A DNA stretch of 64,000 bases from Anoplopoma fimbria (lineage: Eukaryota; Chordata; Actinopteri; Perciformes; Anoplopomatidae): contig NC_072458.1 of the NCBI RefSeq assembly GCF_027596085.1, forward strand, positions 909,001 to 973,000. The letters run 5' to 3'. The position numbers and the translations under genes are program-made. Position 1 is the first letter of the stretch; each line of letters starts with the position of its first letter. The notes beneath the pieces were generated by a model. The model was not told the DNA's origin. It searched no databases and saw nothing but the letters and a program-made list of their open reading frames with translations. Positions 1 to 64,000 of this stretch are shown piece by piece.

Positions 1-2194
1 TTGCAGTTGCAAAACTGTTTTTGTTTTTTTTCAATAATGCATTATTTACTATGAGACTTTTTAACTGGAGTTGCTGGCACATTGTTCAAATCTCTGCGCA
101 TCACCGCCACCAACTTTACCGTATGCAATAGCTACAGGCAAATCTTTAATGAGGTGTTGACTGCAAAAGAAAAACTCACCTGAAAACAATGACACTGACA
201 GTTACAAGCTAGGGGGAAAAGCATCTCCAGAAGGATGATAATGACATCACACCGGTGGCTGCGGCACTGCAGGAGTGTGTGTAGATTAGTGATGGAGTAA
301 ATATGCAGAAGCCGTGGTATACTCACTTACCAACACCACTGCACTACTGGTTACAAATATTACCATTACTAAGAGAACTAATCATTGAAGTTGTCCCTGT
401 TTTTGTATAGTTGCTTAAATCCTGTAATAGTGGTAGATAGTATAGTGGCATAGAACTGGTAACCTGATAGATACTACCCTTTAAATATCACAACATACAT
501 CTGATTATGAGGGCCCTTAGGCGCACCACGACCTCCTGTGCTATGTGTGTCCCCTGTCGCCTCCAGGTTTCTGTCATGCACAATGCAAACAGCAGCTATT
601 CTGGAAAACCACCCTTTGGCCCATGTTTTCAGTCTGTCAATTAGTTTGATGACATGATGAAACAGCTTTAATATGAAATGAAACAATAAAGGTCTCAAAC
701 AGATTGAGACACTGGACACCTAAGCGAGACAAGGGTGTTTGATTAATTAATGATGCAGGATACACCATAGTTGATATTATACAAATTCGGCTAATAACCT
801 TAAACCAACTGACACAGTGAAAATGGGCAACAGCCTGAAGCCAATCTAGCCTTTTATGTGCTATAGCAATATTGTAAAAATAATTATAATATTCTCTTTT
901 TTACTGGACTCTGTAGACCATTTGTTTCAGTGTTGACGTCACAGTACTGGCAATCGTTTTGTGCAGTGATCCCACAAAGACAAAAACACTGCAACAATAA
1001 CTGCTTGTTACTGAAGATGTAGCCAAAACACACACAGAAAAAAAAAGAAATCCTTGTATTTATGTATGTATGTATGCAGTATGCATAAAAAGTCTATTGC
1101 ATCATGTTCCTGCTGCGTCACTATAAAAGAGAAGTTTGCATTTATCTTGTGCTCAGCCATATTAAACTTTCAGGACATGCTGTTCTGAGCCTTAAAACAG
1201 ACTTTTCTCCCAGCGTTATCAGGAACATGTAATAGTCTGTCCTTTCTTTCTTGTAAATATCAAGCAAAAAGGCAGCGCTGACAACAGGGTTCCTGCTGGA
1301 CACAGCCTCAGTCGAGCTGAAATTTGTTATCCCTTCCTCTAATGTCCAGCCACTCTTCACTTTGTCTCCTTGTACTATTTGTCAGCAGGGTCTCTCCTTA
1401 GGTCACTTGTGACACACCAGTGCCACAACTTAATTACCCACAAACCACAGCGAAAAAAATAACCAGGAGGCACTGTAATTACTGTGACTCAACTGCCAGA
1501 GGCAATGTGAAAACCCTCTCCTTGCCTTTGCTCTGTCACCATGCATTTGGTTCTTGGGGCTGGCTTCTCTATTTTCTTCCTCCTCTGACCTCTTTCTCAT
1601 CCCTCTCACTCCCTTGAGAAAGTTCCAGTTGGTGGCCTCTCTCCAGGGTTAGTGATGGCAGCTCCACAGGCAGACTTGTCCACACTTAATTACCCACAAG
1701 CCAATTGGAGGTCAAATGTAGAGAGACTGAGGCATGCGCATGGCGTCATCTCTTGCCTCTTTTTCTTTCTTTCTAGCACATGACTGGACCATCAAAGCCT
1801 GTCCACTGTGACTATTTTCCCCATGTTACATAGCAAAACAATTTTGGCAAAATCCACTTTGGAAGAGGATTGTTATTAGCATAAATATCGCTCAAAGTTG
1901 ATACCATTTTTATGAAATAATCACTTTGAATTGACATTTTCCCCCTTGGTTATTTCAATGAAACATGACTTCAAACCCATAGAACTGTTCCTATTTTATT
2001 TTCAGACGGACCAGCGGGGCCTCTGATTGGTCACGGTTAAGCTTCAATGCTTCTGGGTAACAGAGTTTGTCATGCCCAACACCCGGAGTGGTATTATGAA
2101 AACATGGGATTGCGAGTACACTGCAAATCAAGAAAGAACCTAGTTGTCCTCATCCGCAGATGCCCTTGAAGCAAACGTGTGCGCACATATGAGA
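1..2194. other. flank downstream of adgrb2, no gene recognised
   Basis: Low-complexity AT-rich sequence with only short chance open frames. The 1400-1760 part is richer in G and C and holds two copies of the word cttaattacccacaa, at 1429-1443 and 1685-1699, each followed by a/g-cca. That could be a conserved noncoding element but cannot be shown from one sequence. Confidence 0.4.
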
Positions 2195-2213
2195 CACTGA
2201 GATCAATTTGAAA

Positions 2214-2219
2214 ATTTAT
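2214..2219 (-). terminator. candidate polyadenylation signal AATAAA of adgrb2
   Basis: The complement reads GAAAATAAATTTTC. Roughly 15-40 nt further on in the transcript direction come TCAGTGTCTC and ATGTGCGCAC, a GU-rich stretch of the kind that follows cleavage sites. It is the only canonical AATAAA I saw on this strand in the first 3.2 kb after the stop. Confidence 0.4.
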
Positions 2220-5200
2220 TTTCATATAAAAAGACACTATGAAAACATTAGAGGACTACTTTGTACAATCTTATGTATAAAAAGAACAAAAATGAGAGAA
2301 AAGGAAAAGGAGGGGTTTTCAGTAATAAACCAAGTGGAATGTTGGATGGTCGTAGCAGTCGGTTAACACCTAAGCATTGAGAGGTTGAAGGGTGGAGGTG
2401 AAGGTGAGGATAGTAGCTTTTGGAGCTGGCATAGGCCTGAAGTTGAAAATTGGCTCGCCTGTGTATCATCATCATTTTTATGGGCTATTGAGTTTGGCAG
2501 GATTGCAACACACAAAGGAAAACAAGAAAACATACTGACATACTCCTGCATCAACTTCATGTGTTAGCATTCAGGTCACACCAGTTTAACATATAAAAAA
2601 AAAAATAAAACAATTGTAAGATGATCCTTAGTTGTGGTGATCAGTCAAACATCTCAATGTCATTCAATCAAGCAGCATCTCACTTACCGCTCCTGAAGAG
2701 GAAAACTTAAAGTCCCGCCCTCATTGAGGTGAAACCTGTGGTACTGTTCATATCTAGCCAGCAAAATATGGAAAAGATCACCATTGGTAGAGGTAAGTAA
2801 CAAAATCTCATACTGCGCTGAAATCAAACATGTCTTTCTTTCTTATTCTTTTTTTATATCCCATTTATAAGTTACCATGGGAACAAGGCTTTGTAGAGAA
2901 TTCATCTAAAGCTTTCTCTCTAATGTTCAGTTTTATCTATAAAAAACATTTTCTGTGTAAAGGTCAAATCTGTTTTCCCCTGAGACTGATGTTTTCTTCC
3001 GCTATAGATTAACACCCATTGACTGAGAATTTGTTCCGTGACAGGCCAGCATGCTTCTTTTTTTTTTTCTGTTTGGACACACGTGCATTAGATCCACAGC
3101 ATCACAGAAGGTCAGGTGAATGTGACCTTAGCTCTGCAACCTGGGAGCCCAACCTATCTGCCTCCTCTGAGAGGGAGCGAGCGTTAGGTTCCATCAGCTG
3201 ATTAGCTTGAAAGGTTAGGAGGCCTGCACTCTTGTCTCACCATCTGTGCCGTGCTGCACTACTACCACATTAGGGATCTTTAAACAGATGGTTTGAGGGC
3301 TGCATTAGAAAATGTCAGGACAAATAGCCTTCCCTGGATAATTACTGTTCTGAGCGCTCCCCTTCTTAATCTGCATCTCTGCCTGCTTCTAGCTTCCTCG
3401 TTTTTATATTTTAGGATCTTTTTTTTTTCTTGGCTACTACTTTCTCTTGCACTTTCTTCTCCTTAAATTGTCTCTCATCGCTTTCTCCAGACTGTAAGAT
3501 TAATGGGCGCCGTTTTGAACATGGACAGAAAAGTTATCGAGCCATCTATTGAATTCATCCTGCACTCTGACACTTTCTCTCTGCCGGTGTGTGGAGGACT
3601 GATGTGCTAATGTAGCAACAGCAGGAAACTGGTTGTCCTCTTGTAGCGACCAAAGTACGGATGTAGAATGTCAAGTAGGAAGGATCACCACTGGATGTTT
3701 TTTCTTTTTTTGTTCAGTCTCCTCGTCAGTCTGCCACCTTGGAGCCTCATAACCTCTGTGACTCCATCTCTGTCTTTCTATTTCAGTCTCTCTTTCTGCA
3801 GCTCCTGTGCTCACAAATGCAGGTTACAATCACACAGACAGGGATACATGTGAAAGAGGAATTTTACAGCTGGCATCACTGCTAACATTAAGATTTCATG
3901 CCTCCTGGGCTGCAAGAGAAGGAGAAACAAGAAGGAGGTGGTGGACGGAAGCAAAGGAAAGCATGTTGAAATATTTAAATCCATGATGAAGAATATAATT
4001 TGGCTCAGGTGGTATTTACTTTCATAATAATTGGCTTTAAAAACCTCCTCATGTCACATGAAGCAAACATATAATCCCTCAAGAATGGGGGAGCAAGGCG
4101 TTGTGAACTGGCAACGCCTTCATTTTTGCGTAATGAGAGATGCTAAACGGAGCTCGCACAGATTCCATTTGGCCTGAAAATGACGGAGATATTCTCTTTT
4201 CCACTGCAAATGGTGATGGCTGAAATGGATTCAGATGCTGCTATCTTTAAAGGCTTTTATCTCCAAGCACTGGGGGGGGAGGAGATGCGAGAATCTGCAC
4301 GACGATCACTATCCTTCTCTTCCCTCATGATTTTGTTTGATAACATGCGGCACACATTACCTCAAAAAGTAAGCCAACATTTATGTGCTGTCCCAAATCG
4401 CTTATTTCTTTTTAAGTTCTGCATGGGTTCATTCTCACAGGAAATGAAAAGAAAGACAAAAATAATGAAAAAAGGCAGCAGAAGCAGAAATCTACCAGTC
4501 TGAAAATAAATCAATTCTCCTTGGACAGTTGTTTCATTCATATTATTTTTTCATTAAAAGTTTCAAACCATAGAAGAGGACATTTCTTTTAACTAAACCA
4601 TAGAAAATACACAAAAAGGGGAATACAATGTTGACACAGAGGATTTAAGAGGAATGGATGGACGGGGTTATTGAACCGGAACCTGAAAAAAAGCAAAGAG
4701 GATGGCACATATCAATGAGCAGCTCTTTCATTGTCCCCCATCCCATAGCCATCCAACGAAAAAACTTAAATAAAAAAGGAAAGACAGAATAAGAGATAGA
4801 ATGCTTCCATCATCCATTAGAAGGGAAAAGGAAATAAATGAAAGCAGGGTGCCTAGGGGGCTACCAGTGTGAGAAACCTCAGTGAGATGTTTTTTCCCCC
4901 CTTGCTATAAAAAGAACTTAACGGTGCAGAAATATTCTTTTTTCCCCCCCCCACCCAACCCCCCAAATCATCAAACAATTGAAAGAGATTTTCTTTTTTT
5001 CTCCAGAATAAAACAAGACATTTTTTCTCAGAAATAAGTTTTTCATAGTTTTCTTAAGTTCATTTAAAAATTTTCCTCAGTCCCAGACATGTCAAGCCCC
5101 TGTTCTTTCTTTTCAATAGTCTTTGCGAAAATATAGGATAGAACAGTCTTCTTTCTATGTCCGTCCACTTCGTCGGTAAACAAATATGGGGATCCGACAG

Positions 5201-5326
5201 AGCACATTGCAGGAGACGGGCAGCAGTGTGTTGTGAGATCTTTGCGAGAAATCGTGTACTTATGTATAGCTTTTCAGATGTTTGTCTCTGCATGAGCATG
5301 TGTGTATTCAAGTGAGTGCGTGTCCG

Positions 5327-5346
5327 TGTGTGTGTGTGTGTGTGTC
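5327..5346. repeat. short (GT)n at the stop codon
   Basis: About ten GT units. On the transcript strand a CA tract starting 2 nt after the adgrb2 stop codon, so it is the first part of the 3'UTR. Confidence 0.93.
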
Positions 5347-5347
5347 T

Positions 5348-56823
<51,476 letters not shown>

Positions 56824-58706
56824 CTGGAGGTGGGGAGAAGGGGGGGATGGGTGGGGAGGGGGTGGCATAAACAGTGGCTGTTAGACACAAAGAACTGTCA
56901 CGTGAACAAACACGTCAAAAAGGAAGTTCCAACTCAAAGAAAAGGGTGAAAGAGGGACAGAAAGTTTCAGAGGGTAGACCATCAAGTTCACCGAGTTGAC
57001 CCATTCACTCTATAGGTTTATTACGCAGTCAGTACCACTCACGCAAACTGACAGGTTCTTTTTTCCCCCCGCTAGCATCAGATGCCAATGTCACCGCACT
57101 TGTTCTTGAGTTCTCTTCGTGTTTAGCACCCTAAACAGTTTTCTTTCTCATCTTTGTTCTTACTTTTTTCTTCTTTTGGTTCCATCTCCCTTTTCTTGGA
57201 GAAATACTTTAAATAACCTGAGGGCTTAAGGATTGGATGAGAAGTGTTGCATCGGCTAACGGTAAACAAAGACCAGTGTGGCTCAAGTGGTGGATGGGGA
57301 ATATTCTGCACTAAATGGTCAATTGCTTTGACACGTTACTGGGCAAGAGAGTTCCCAGAATCCCGCTCTCCTTTCCACTTACTGCCCTCAATAGAAGGTT
57401 GAATGTGGCGGACGATCAATAAGATTCAACCTGAACTGATTACTTCGGAAGCTCACTCTACACATTAACCCTAAGTTTAACCCTGGATATACTTATATTC
57501 TAACTAAAGAGAGAAAGAGAAAGATGGAAACATTGTGGAAGAGCAGCTACAGAGGTGGGGTCAAGAATCAATCAAATTCTTACAATGAGTAATGAGATCC
57601 TACATGAACACACTATTTTCTGCCGAAACAGTTTGGGATATTTGATATGAGAGGTTTCTGTATTTCCATTTTCCCTCTGGTTTGATGTCGGTGGTGCTCA
57701 GTTATGAAAGGTGATGTCAATTAATACAGTGTACCAGTCAGGGCTTAGCAACATTTGAGTGAGACTCTGATGGAATTTGGGGTTTGTTTGAGTTAACTCC
57801 AATGATTTTTTTTTTTTCTAAATTTGATTGTTGAATATTTAATGCCACAGTGAAACACTGAAGACATGTAGTCACATTTCATGGGCTACATAAATCAGAA
57901 ATACCTTTCAATAGTATAAAAAAGTGTTTTTTTTGGAGGTCCTGACATTTTGATAGAAAATCTCGGAAACAAAAAAGTATTTTGTCTGTTTCATACAGAT
58001 CATATCATATTTGTTTTTACTATAGAAAGATTTCTTTATAGCAGGAAAGATGAAATGTTATGTCTTTGCAGACAGAACGGTGTGCACTGTTGTTTCACCA
58101 CTAATGCTTTAGTGGAGAACTTAATTACCTCCTCTCAAGCTAATAGCAGTGAGCACCCTCAACAGTAAACGGAGAAAAATAGTCCTTTGGTTTTGAGAAA
58201 GTGATTAGGGATCTTTACTTTGCAAATATTATTAAAAACATATTTGGGCTATATTTTCATCTGAAAGTTACCAGCAGCTCGTGCACGGTGTATCCTGGGT
58301 ACTCATCCCCTTCCTCATTTTCACAGACTTAACAATGAAATACAAACAATCAGTAATAAGGCAGTTCTAACTTTTACAACTCATATTTTGAAGGTCAGAT
58401 GCAAAACCAGAAGTCTTATTTTGATATTACTTGCCATCTATTCATCAAAAATCAAGTATTCATCAAATGAACAAATATTGAGTTCTTTCTGTATCTGAAC
58501 TCGAAAACAATATTTTCATATTGTGGTCTCTTGTACTGTCAATCATATTATGCAAACAAATGGTTAACCGCCCGCCAACGACAGCATGTTTAACTCTACA
58601 CAGTACAATACATCACTCTTATACACTTCTGCTGACAGGACACTCAAATATGATCAGTACGACGCTAAATGACAAGAACGTATCAACATTAATTCATGAT
58701 GGAATT

Positions 58707-58815
<109 letters not shown>

Positions 58816-59255
58816 CACTCATTTCATAATGTCAGTAATGAGTTGTGAGTACAATTCCCTGATGATCATCATCTGCAAAGTGACACTTCAAAGACTGAAG
58901 ATTTGAAAAAAACAGTGACTGTCAGCTTGACAGAAAGCAACATGGTGAACGGCTTTGTGTGCTTCGGTGTGTGTCTCAGAACGAGAGAGGAGTAGAGTGA
59001 ATGAGAGGATATGTGCACTTGTTACCTTGTATGAGGAAATCCTCCAAGGTGTGTACATTTTGTGAGGTATTTCTGGGTGACATTAACATTTCTTTAAAAA
59101 AATAAAAATAAAATCCACTGAGTTTACAAAGATACATCTGGCATTAATGCATCCATGAATAGAAAACATGTGAGCTGTGTGTATGACCTCCCAAAACCTG
59201 TCAAGAAAAGTATTTACAAATGGATTCGTTCACACCAGGAAAGCGCAACCATATA

Positions 59256-59288
59256 TACTCTGACTACACGTCATGTGTAGTCGGAGTA
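59256..59288. repeat. 14-bp hairpin with one G-T pair
   Basis: tactctgactacac (59256-59269) pairs with gtgtagtcggagta (59275-59288) around a 5-nt loop; one position is a G-T mismatch. Confidence 0.85.
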
Positions 59289-60114
59289 CATACGCATGTC
59301 ATGCATCAATGATTGTGTTTTACATGGGCAAATGTGGCATACCGCATTAATCATGCCAGTTGGTATAGTAGATAGTAGGACACACAAATCACATATTCTA
59401 TGTCAGTCTGGCGGAAAAGAGGAAGTTGGGGTAGTGAGAAACTGTCTGACAGCTCACAACAGGGAGCCACTGTAGATAACACCAACACTCACGCAGAAAC
59501 ACACAATATCTGTGACCTCTTTGTTTTGGCTGCTGAATTTCCAGCTTAATTTAGCCTCAGATTTGATTGTTGGTATTGATGTCTTTCAGCCAAAAGCCAG
59601 CTTTGATTTTCATTCAGCTTTATTTCGCCCACAAAGTTGAAACAAACCGTAATCTTTATTACCGCAAGTCCACTACAGCTATAGATAGACACTTCTGCTG
59701 TGGGCCCTGCTGAGCTCATAGAGGTATTCAATTATCATATGGGCTGAGCTGGCGAGGAATAATTAAAAGGACGTGTCTTTACTTTTACTTATGTCATAAC
59801 ACCTGAATGAGCCTGGAGCTGCTGTCGACTCCTCTTATCATGGAAAACAGGTACCAGATGTACAAATAGGTAAACATATCAGTATAGTTGGTTTTTAGGC
59901 TATGGATCCGAAATGCATACTACAAAGATATCAACCTGGCTTTAGCCAAACAAATGCCAAGATGGGTAAATAGACATAACGCTCCCCAGTTTGCTAGCAT
60001 TGTGATAATCAATGCATCTGTTGTTTGGTCTTGACTTTGACAAAGAATAAAGTTTTATTGAATGAATGTTAGAGTTGGGTGCACATGGAGATTAAACAGT
60101 GCCATATAGACATA

Positions 60115-60320
60115 TAGAATCTACTCTGTGAGGCTGCACACAGCAGTGCCATGAGCTAAATGCTAATAGAAGCATGTTAATATGTACACAGTGTTGATGA
60201 CATGCTTATTAAGCAGGAGTAATGTTTACCATGTCCATCCTCTTAGTCTAGCAAATTAGAATGCAAAAAATAGCTAATTAGCACCAAATGCAAAGTACAT
60301 TTGGGCCTGAAGGGAAATCA
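60115..60320 (+). repeat. second copy of the repeat at 50290-50600
   Basis: Shares gagctaaatgctaatagaag, taagcaggagtaatgtttac, catgtccatcctcttagtc and tagctaattagcaccaaatg with the other copy. Same orientation, clearly diverged. Confidence 0.65.
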
Positions 60321-61919
60321 GTTTTCCTAAAACAAAGTATTTATTCTTTGATAAATAGGTAAGGGGGTCAAAGAAATTACAATTCCCATGAATGTGTGTG
60401 ACATGTCAGTCTGAATGAAAGTAGTGGGTAAACCCTGCAGCCACACTGTAGCTGTTAAATATGCCGTGCTTGTGATGAAACCAAGAGCACTTAAATATAA
60501 TATAATTACAGTGCGCTAATAAAGGCTATCACAGTAACATATTATAATGCTTTCCAACTGGTTTCTTAACTACGAACATGATGTTGCAGCTGTTAAGAAA
60601 TATAGGAAAACTTCCTGAACAACAGCGTAAATTGACCTTTTACTAAGAAAAACTTGGCACCAACCCTTAACTGAAAGGGCAATGCTACGAAAGCCAACTG
60701 CACTCTGTTAAGAAACAAACAAAAAAAAGGTTGAACATGCTTTGAATTCTTATCATGATGCAGAGATTTGAGCTGGATGGATGTAAAGTCACTGCCTCCA
60801 TCTGCTTAGTAAATAGAAGAGTGACGTGTTGCTAATGTCTCTCATCCACAGCAACCTTTTATTCTTAACAGGCAAAGATGCTAAATGTATATAAGGGACA
60901 GAGAACACAGACATTACGCTTTATGATACTGTAGATCATGCTGCAAGTGGGCAACATTCAAGATGCTGTCACTGCTAAGCATTTGAAACAGTTTTATATG
61001 AGAAAATGTTGTTCTACACAGCTGCCATTGATGTAATAAGGATTACAATTATCAGCTAATTACAGCTGCTGGCTAACACTGTCAGAACTGATTTACGAGA
61101 TGACCGTAGCCAAAATAAGAGTTTTGTAGTTAAATTGCAGGCCCTGATTCCATTGCTATAATGCTCAAATGTGTGTGTATTTGTGTCATCAGTGATCAGC
61201 TGACAAGAAAAACTATTACACAGGAGAAAAAACAAAAAAATGTGGGAACGAAAGGCAACAAATGCAATGAGACGAAGAAAGCATTGATAGATTATAAAAA
61301 AAAAATGTTCACACAGATGGAAAGCAATAGCATGAAAATCCACAACTTATCTTCATTTCAAAGAGAATATTTTAAAGGCAAATTACTATGAAGTCTAAAG
61401 AATATAGTAGAAACAGGTTTAATATTCAGAGCATGATATTGGGAAGTCATTGAGCAAATTACCACAGATACTGTTTAGCCCGATGTATTAATGTGCTCAG
61501 AAAAATAAAAAATATATGTAACTTTGACTAGAGAGTTGGTGACACTCATTGCAAACAGAGAGTTAATGAGTCATAGAAAGAAGAGGTTGTGGGAAGGAGA
61601 GGGCTTGCTCTACCAGAGAGGGATTCTAAGGATCACGGAGTTAAGAGGCCTCAAGTGGACACGTTTCAAGGGGTTGAAACTCGTCACTGTACGTCAGCAT
61701 CAACATAATCACCACCTGCATGTTCAGACAAGCATGTGCACGTGCATTTTTTTCCCTCTATTCTTTCTACACAGATTAAGCAATTAAGTAGAAATCTCAT
61801 AAAATGTGCCTGATTAGACCTCTAGATTGTGCTTGATTGACATCTCCCTAAGGTGGGACTACTATGTCTGGTTTCTACATGCAATAGGCCGAGACATTTT
61901 GTCATGTCACAATACTGTG

Positions 61920-61999
61920 GAGGAATTTTCCTTATTGTATGTTATACTTCCCTCTTGTAGGCTAAAGGGAAGTATAACATACAATAAGGAAAATTCCTC
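61920..61999. repeat. perfect 34-bp inverted repeat (hairpin)
   Basis: The arm at 61920-61953 (starting gaggaattttccttattg) is the exact reverse complement of 61966-61999, with a 12-nt spacer (cttgtaggctaa). No mismatch over 34 bp means that it is young or kept by gene conversion. It is not explained by any exon. Confidence 0.95.
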
Positions 62000-62490
62000 T
62001 GTAGGTCAGGTCAACTGTCTGTCTCTCTTAGCCAGTCTCACTCTATGTGCCTGATAGGGCCGAGCTGGCTAGGACAGCTGGTAGGCCAAGGTTAGCTAGA
62101 CACCTTGTGTATTCGGTTAAGACTCAACAGGCTGGCGCCTAGTTGGAGACGCTGGATAAGAGAGACTGTACAGAGGCTTTATTGTTTCTAGCACAACAAC
62201 GGTGGATGTATTTCCTTGTTTAGATCGTATATCCAATAGAGTCCTCACACATGCCAGGCTGATGTAGAACTAACCCTATTTGGATATAGAGGAACTTAGC
62301 TGGTCTGGAGAAGGTTAAATACTGTTCTGAAGGACACCATCTTCTGAATTGGGTAGCAGTACGCTGTGATTCACACGTGGTTCTCCTCGATCGAGAAACA
62401 ATAAATGTTACTGCTTAAGACATCCGGGTCTGCCGAAACTTCTTCTGTCTCGAAGGAACTAGCTCTAAGATTTCCATCACGAATACAAGT
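62000..62490 (+). mobile_element. possible LTR-like remnant
   Basis: Next to the hairpin is a stretch of mixed composition, unlike the AT-rich intron. It starts tgtaggtcagg, has an AATAAA at 62400-62405 followed by about 80 nt with GT-rich pieces, and ends near gtgttaaca. The TG...CA outline and internal polyadenylation signal fit a solo LTR, but no TATA box, primer-binding site, target duplication or coding remnant was seen. It may equally be ordinary sequence. Confidence 0.2.
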
Positions 62491-64000
62491 GCAGGTGTTA
62501 ACAATCAGATAAATGATGGCTGAATTCCATTTAGCTGATCCAGTTTCAGGCTTCCGGTTGTGCGTGCTGGCTCTGGGTCACGCTGCCGTGACTTACTGGG
62601 AACTCAGACAGAAGAACGGAGCCATCGTTAATGCTATTAGTAACACCTGTGCATTTTCTTAGTGTCAAAAAAAGAGCAGAGGTCCAATCAGCTAGAAATA
62701 AGTGGAAGCCATGAAAAGGGTTACATATTAGATAGCAGCAGGCAATATGATGACTTGGTGTAAACACCCCCAAAAAAACACACATAATGCGTGGGAGAGG
62801 TCACCACAAACACAATACTTTCAATGAGGAGACCAGTGTGTTACGTACTTATGTAGAGTTGTTTTATTTTTACTCAGTTGACCTAGGTATTTAAAGCCTA
62901 AACTTTTTGTTTTTGTTGCCTAAAACCACTCAAGTGGTTCTGATTTACTTTGTTTGAATTCACAACGTTAACCACTTGATTACCACAACCGTGCGCGGGG
63001 CTACCCCAGTAAATTGGAAAGTGATGGCAAGGGATCTGACATAGCCTCAGTATGTCACCAGCTGGGAGCGTCAGTATGTGCTGGGAGGCGTCAGTAATTT
63101 GTACTGATTTTGATTGCACTGTTTCTTATATATATATATTTAGCTCTGTGCCTGTGTGAATATATGTCAGTGTTTACTTTCCTGATTGAAGCCAGAGAAA
63201 TAAATTGAGAAAAAAGTGTGGAAGTAAAACTATTCCAGTTGATGGAATCTATTACGGTAGACAACATTACGTCCCTGTCAGAATGCACGTTCACCAGAAG
63301 CAGTGCACATTGCCCTTTAACTCTCAATACAGCTAGAAAGCACTGAAGCAAATCTTCACATGACACAAATCATCTGCACTTACTCAACCCTTTATACGAC
63401 CTATTATGCAGCACTGACCACCCCACATTCACACTGTATTTGCCACAATGTAGGCCCGTGTTTGCATTTCAGTGCATGTGTGCGTATGCATAAATATTTT
63501 TGACCCAGATATTAACTCTGTAGGAACTAAGCTTTTCTTTCATACTCTGACTGATGTCAAGTCGGGTCTTATAACCACAAGAACATGCTGTGAGATTATC
63601 TGCAGCTCGCCGCTATGTTTACGTGCATGACAGTAGAGCTTACATTTTTAAAAGGTTATCTCTTGCGATAACTCAAACATGAAATATTTATTGATCTGAA
63701 TCCCATGTGTTATGGAATGATTAAGGGGTATACGTAAATCAGACATCTCTCTGCAGAATGCGTGCATGATTATAACCAAGGGATGAGCCATCATAAGGCC
63801 TGACATGAAACCGCTAAACAATATTTACATAGGATATTAAAGTAGTTCACAACACCACTAATTCTGCACATATTCATTCATTTCCAATTCCCTTACTTTT
63901 AAATCGGAACTTGAACGGAGACAAATGCACGTTTGTCGTAGCTTAAGCCTACTTATTTCTGTGGCTCGTGTCATGTTACGTTGACACACAAAACCATTCT

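Larger units (their letters stand above)
2195..5347 (-). other. adgrb2: probable adgrb2 3'UTR, about 3.1 kb
   Basis: No splice acceptor or recognisable coding sequence follows the stop. The stretch starts (transcript direction) with a (CA)n tract, then T- and A-rich sequence with C runs, and ends at the first good AATAAA that I can find (complement of 2214-2219). The span is an inference from that signal; an earlier noncanonical signal would shorten it. Short open frames inside it on either strand look like chance. Confidence 0.4.

Noticed and set aside
62546..62785. Minus-strand open frame with a CCA/GTAAGT donor-like site as a possible GAIN exon
   Set aside because: The translation (NSINDGSVLLSEFP) has no resemblance to the GAIN strand before the GPS, and no acceptor of matching phase was found.

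Overview
The window is a piece of vertebrate nuclear DNA, almost certainly from a teleost fish. It is AT-rich, mostly intronic, crowded with long (CA/GT)n microsatellites, and carries interspersed sequences that I recognise as common teleost repeats: a SINE tail ending in a 'gtcgctttggataaaagcg' type motif, a LINE 3' tail, and several short nonautonomous elements. There are no operons, rRNA or tRNA genes, or CRISPR arrays.

One gene explains all the recognisable coding sequence. It lies on the minus strand and covers at least 5348-56823. Eighteen exons join in frame with GT-AG borders and encode the last 792 residues of an adhesion GPCR of the BAI/ADGRB family. In transcript order they give the GPS motif, seven transmembrane helices, and a long cytoplasmic tail ending in the PDZ ligand QTEV. 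Tail motifs ([28 protein letters not shown]) assign it to adgrb2 (BAI2) rather than BAI1 or BAI3. The extracellular part (thrombospondin repeats, hormone-receptor domain and most of the GAIN domain) was not found, and should lie beyond position 64000 in this orientation.

Layout from left to right: 1-2194 downstream flank without a recognisable gene; about 2195-5347 probable 3'UTR with an AATAAA on the minus strand; 5348-23651 exons of the C-terminal tail; 26157-30058 exons of the proximal tail; 32269-46367 the seven-helix exons; 56697-56823 the GPS exon; 56824-64000 an intron over 7 kb long, with a perfect 34-bp hairpin.

The most interesting material is splicing-related and not part of the basic gene model. 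I see four unannounced, frame-preserving exon candidates: a 261-bp histidine-rich exon (28499-28759), a 15-nt microexon with near-perfect splice sites (25738-25752), a possible second intracellular-loop-3 exon (33814-33915), and a 66-bp tail exon (18059-18124). The intracellular-loop-3 exon 36350-36448 also has a (UG)46 tract 24 nt upstream of its 3' splice site. Together these suggest a receptor whose intracellular loop 3 and tail are heavily diversified by alternative splicing. No transcript data were available, and all comparisons with human BAI proteins are from memory.
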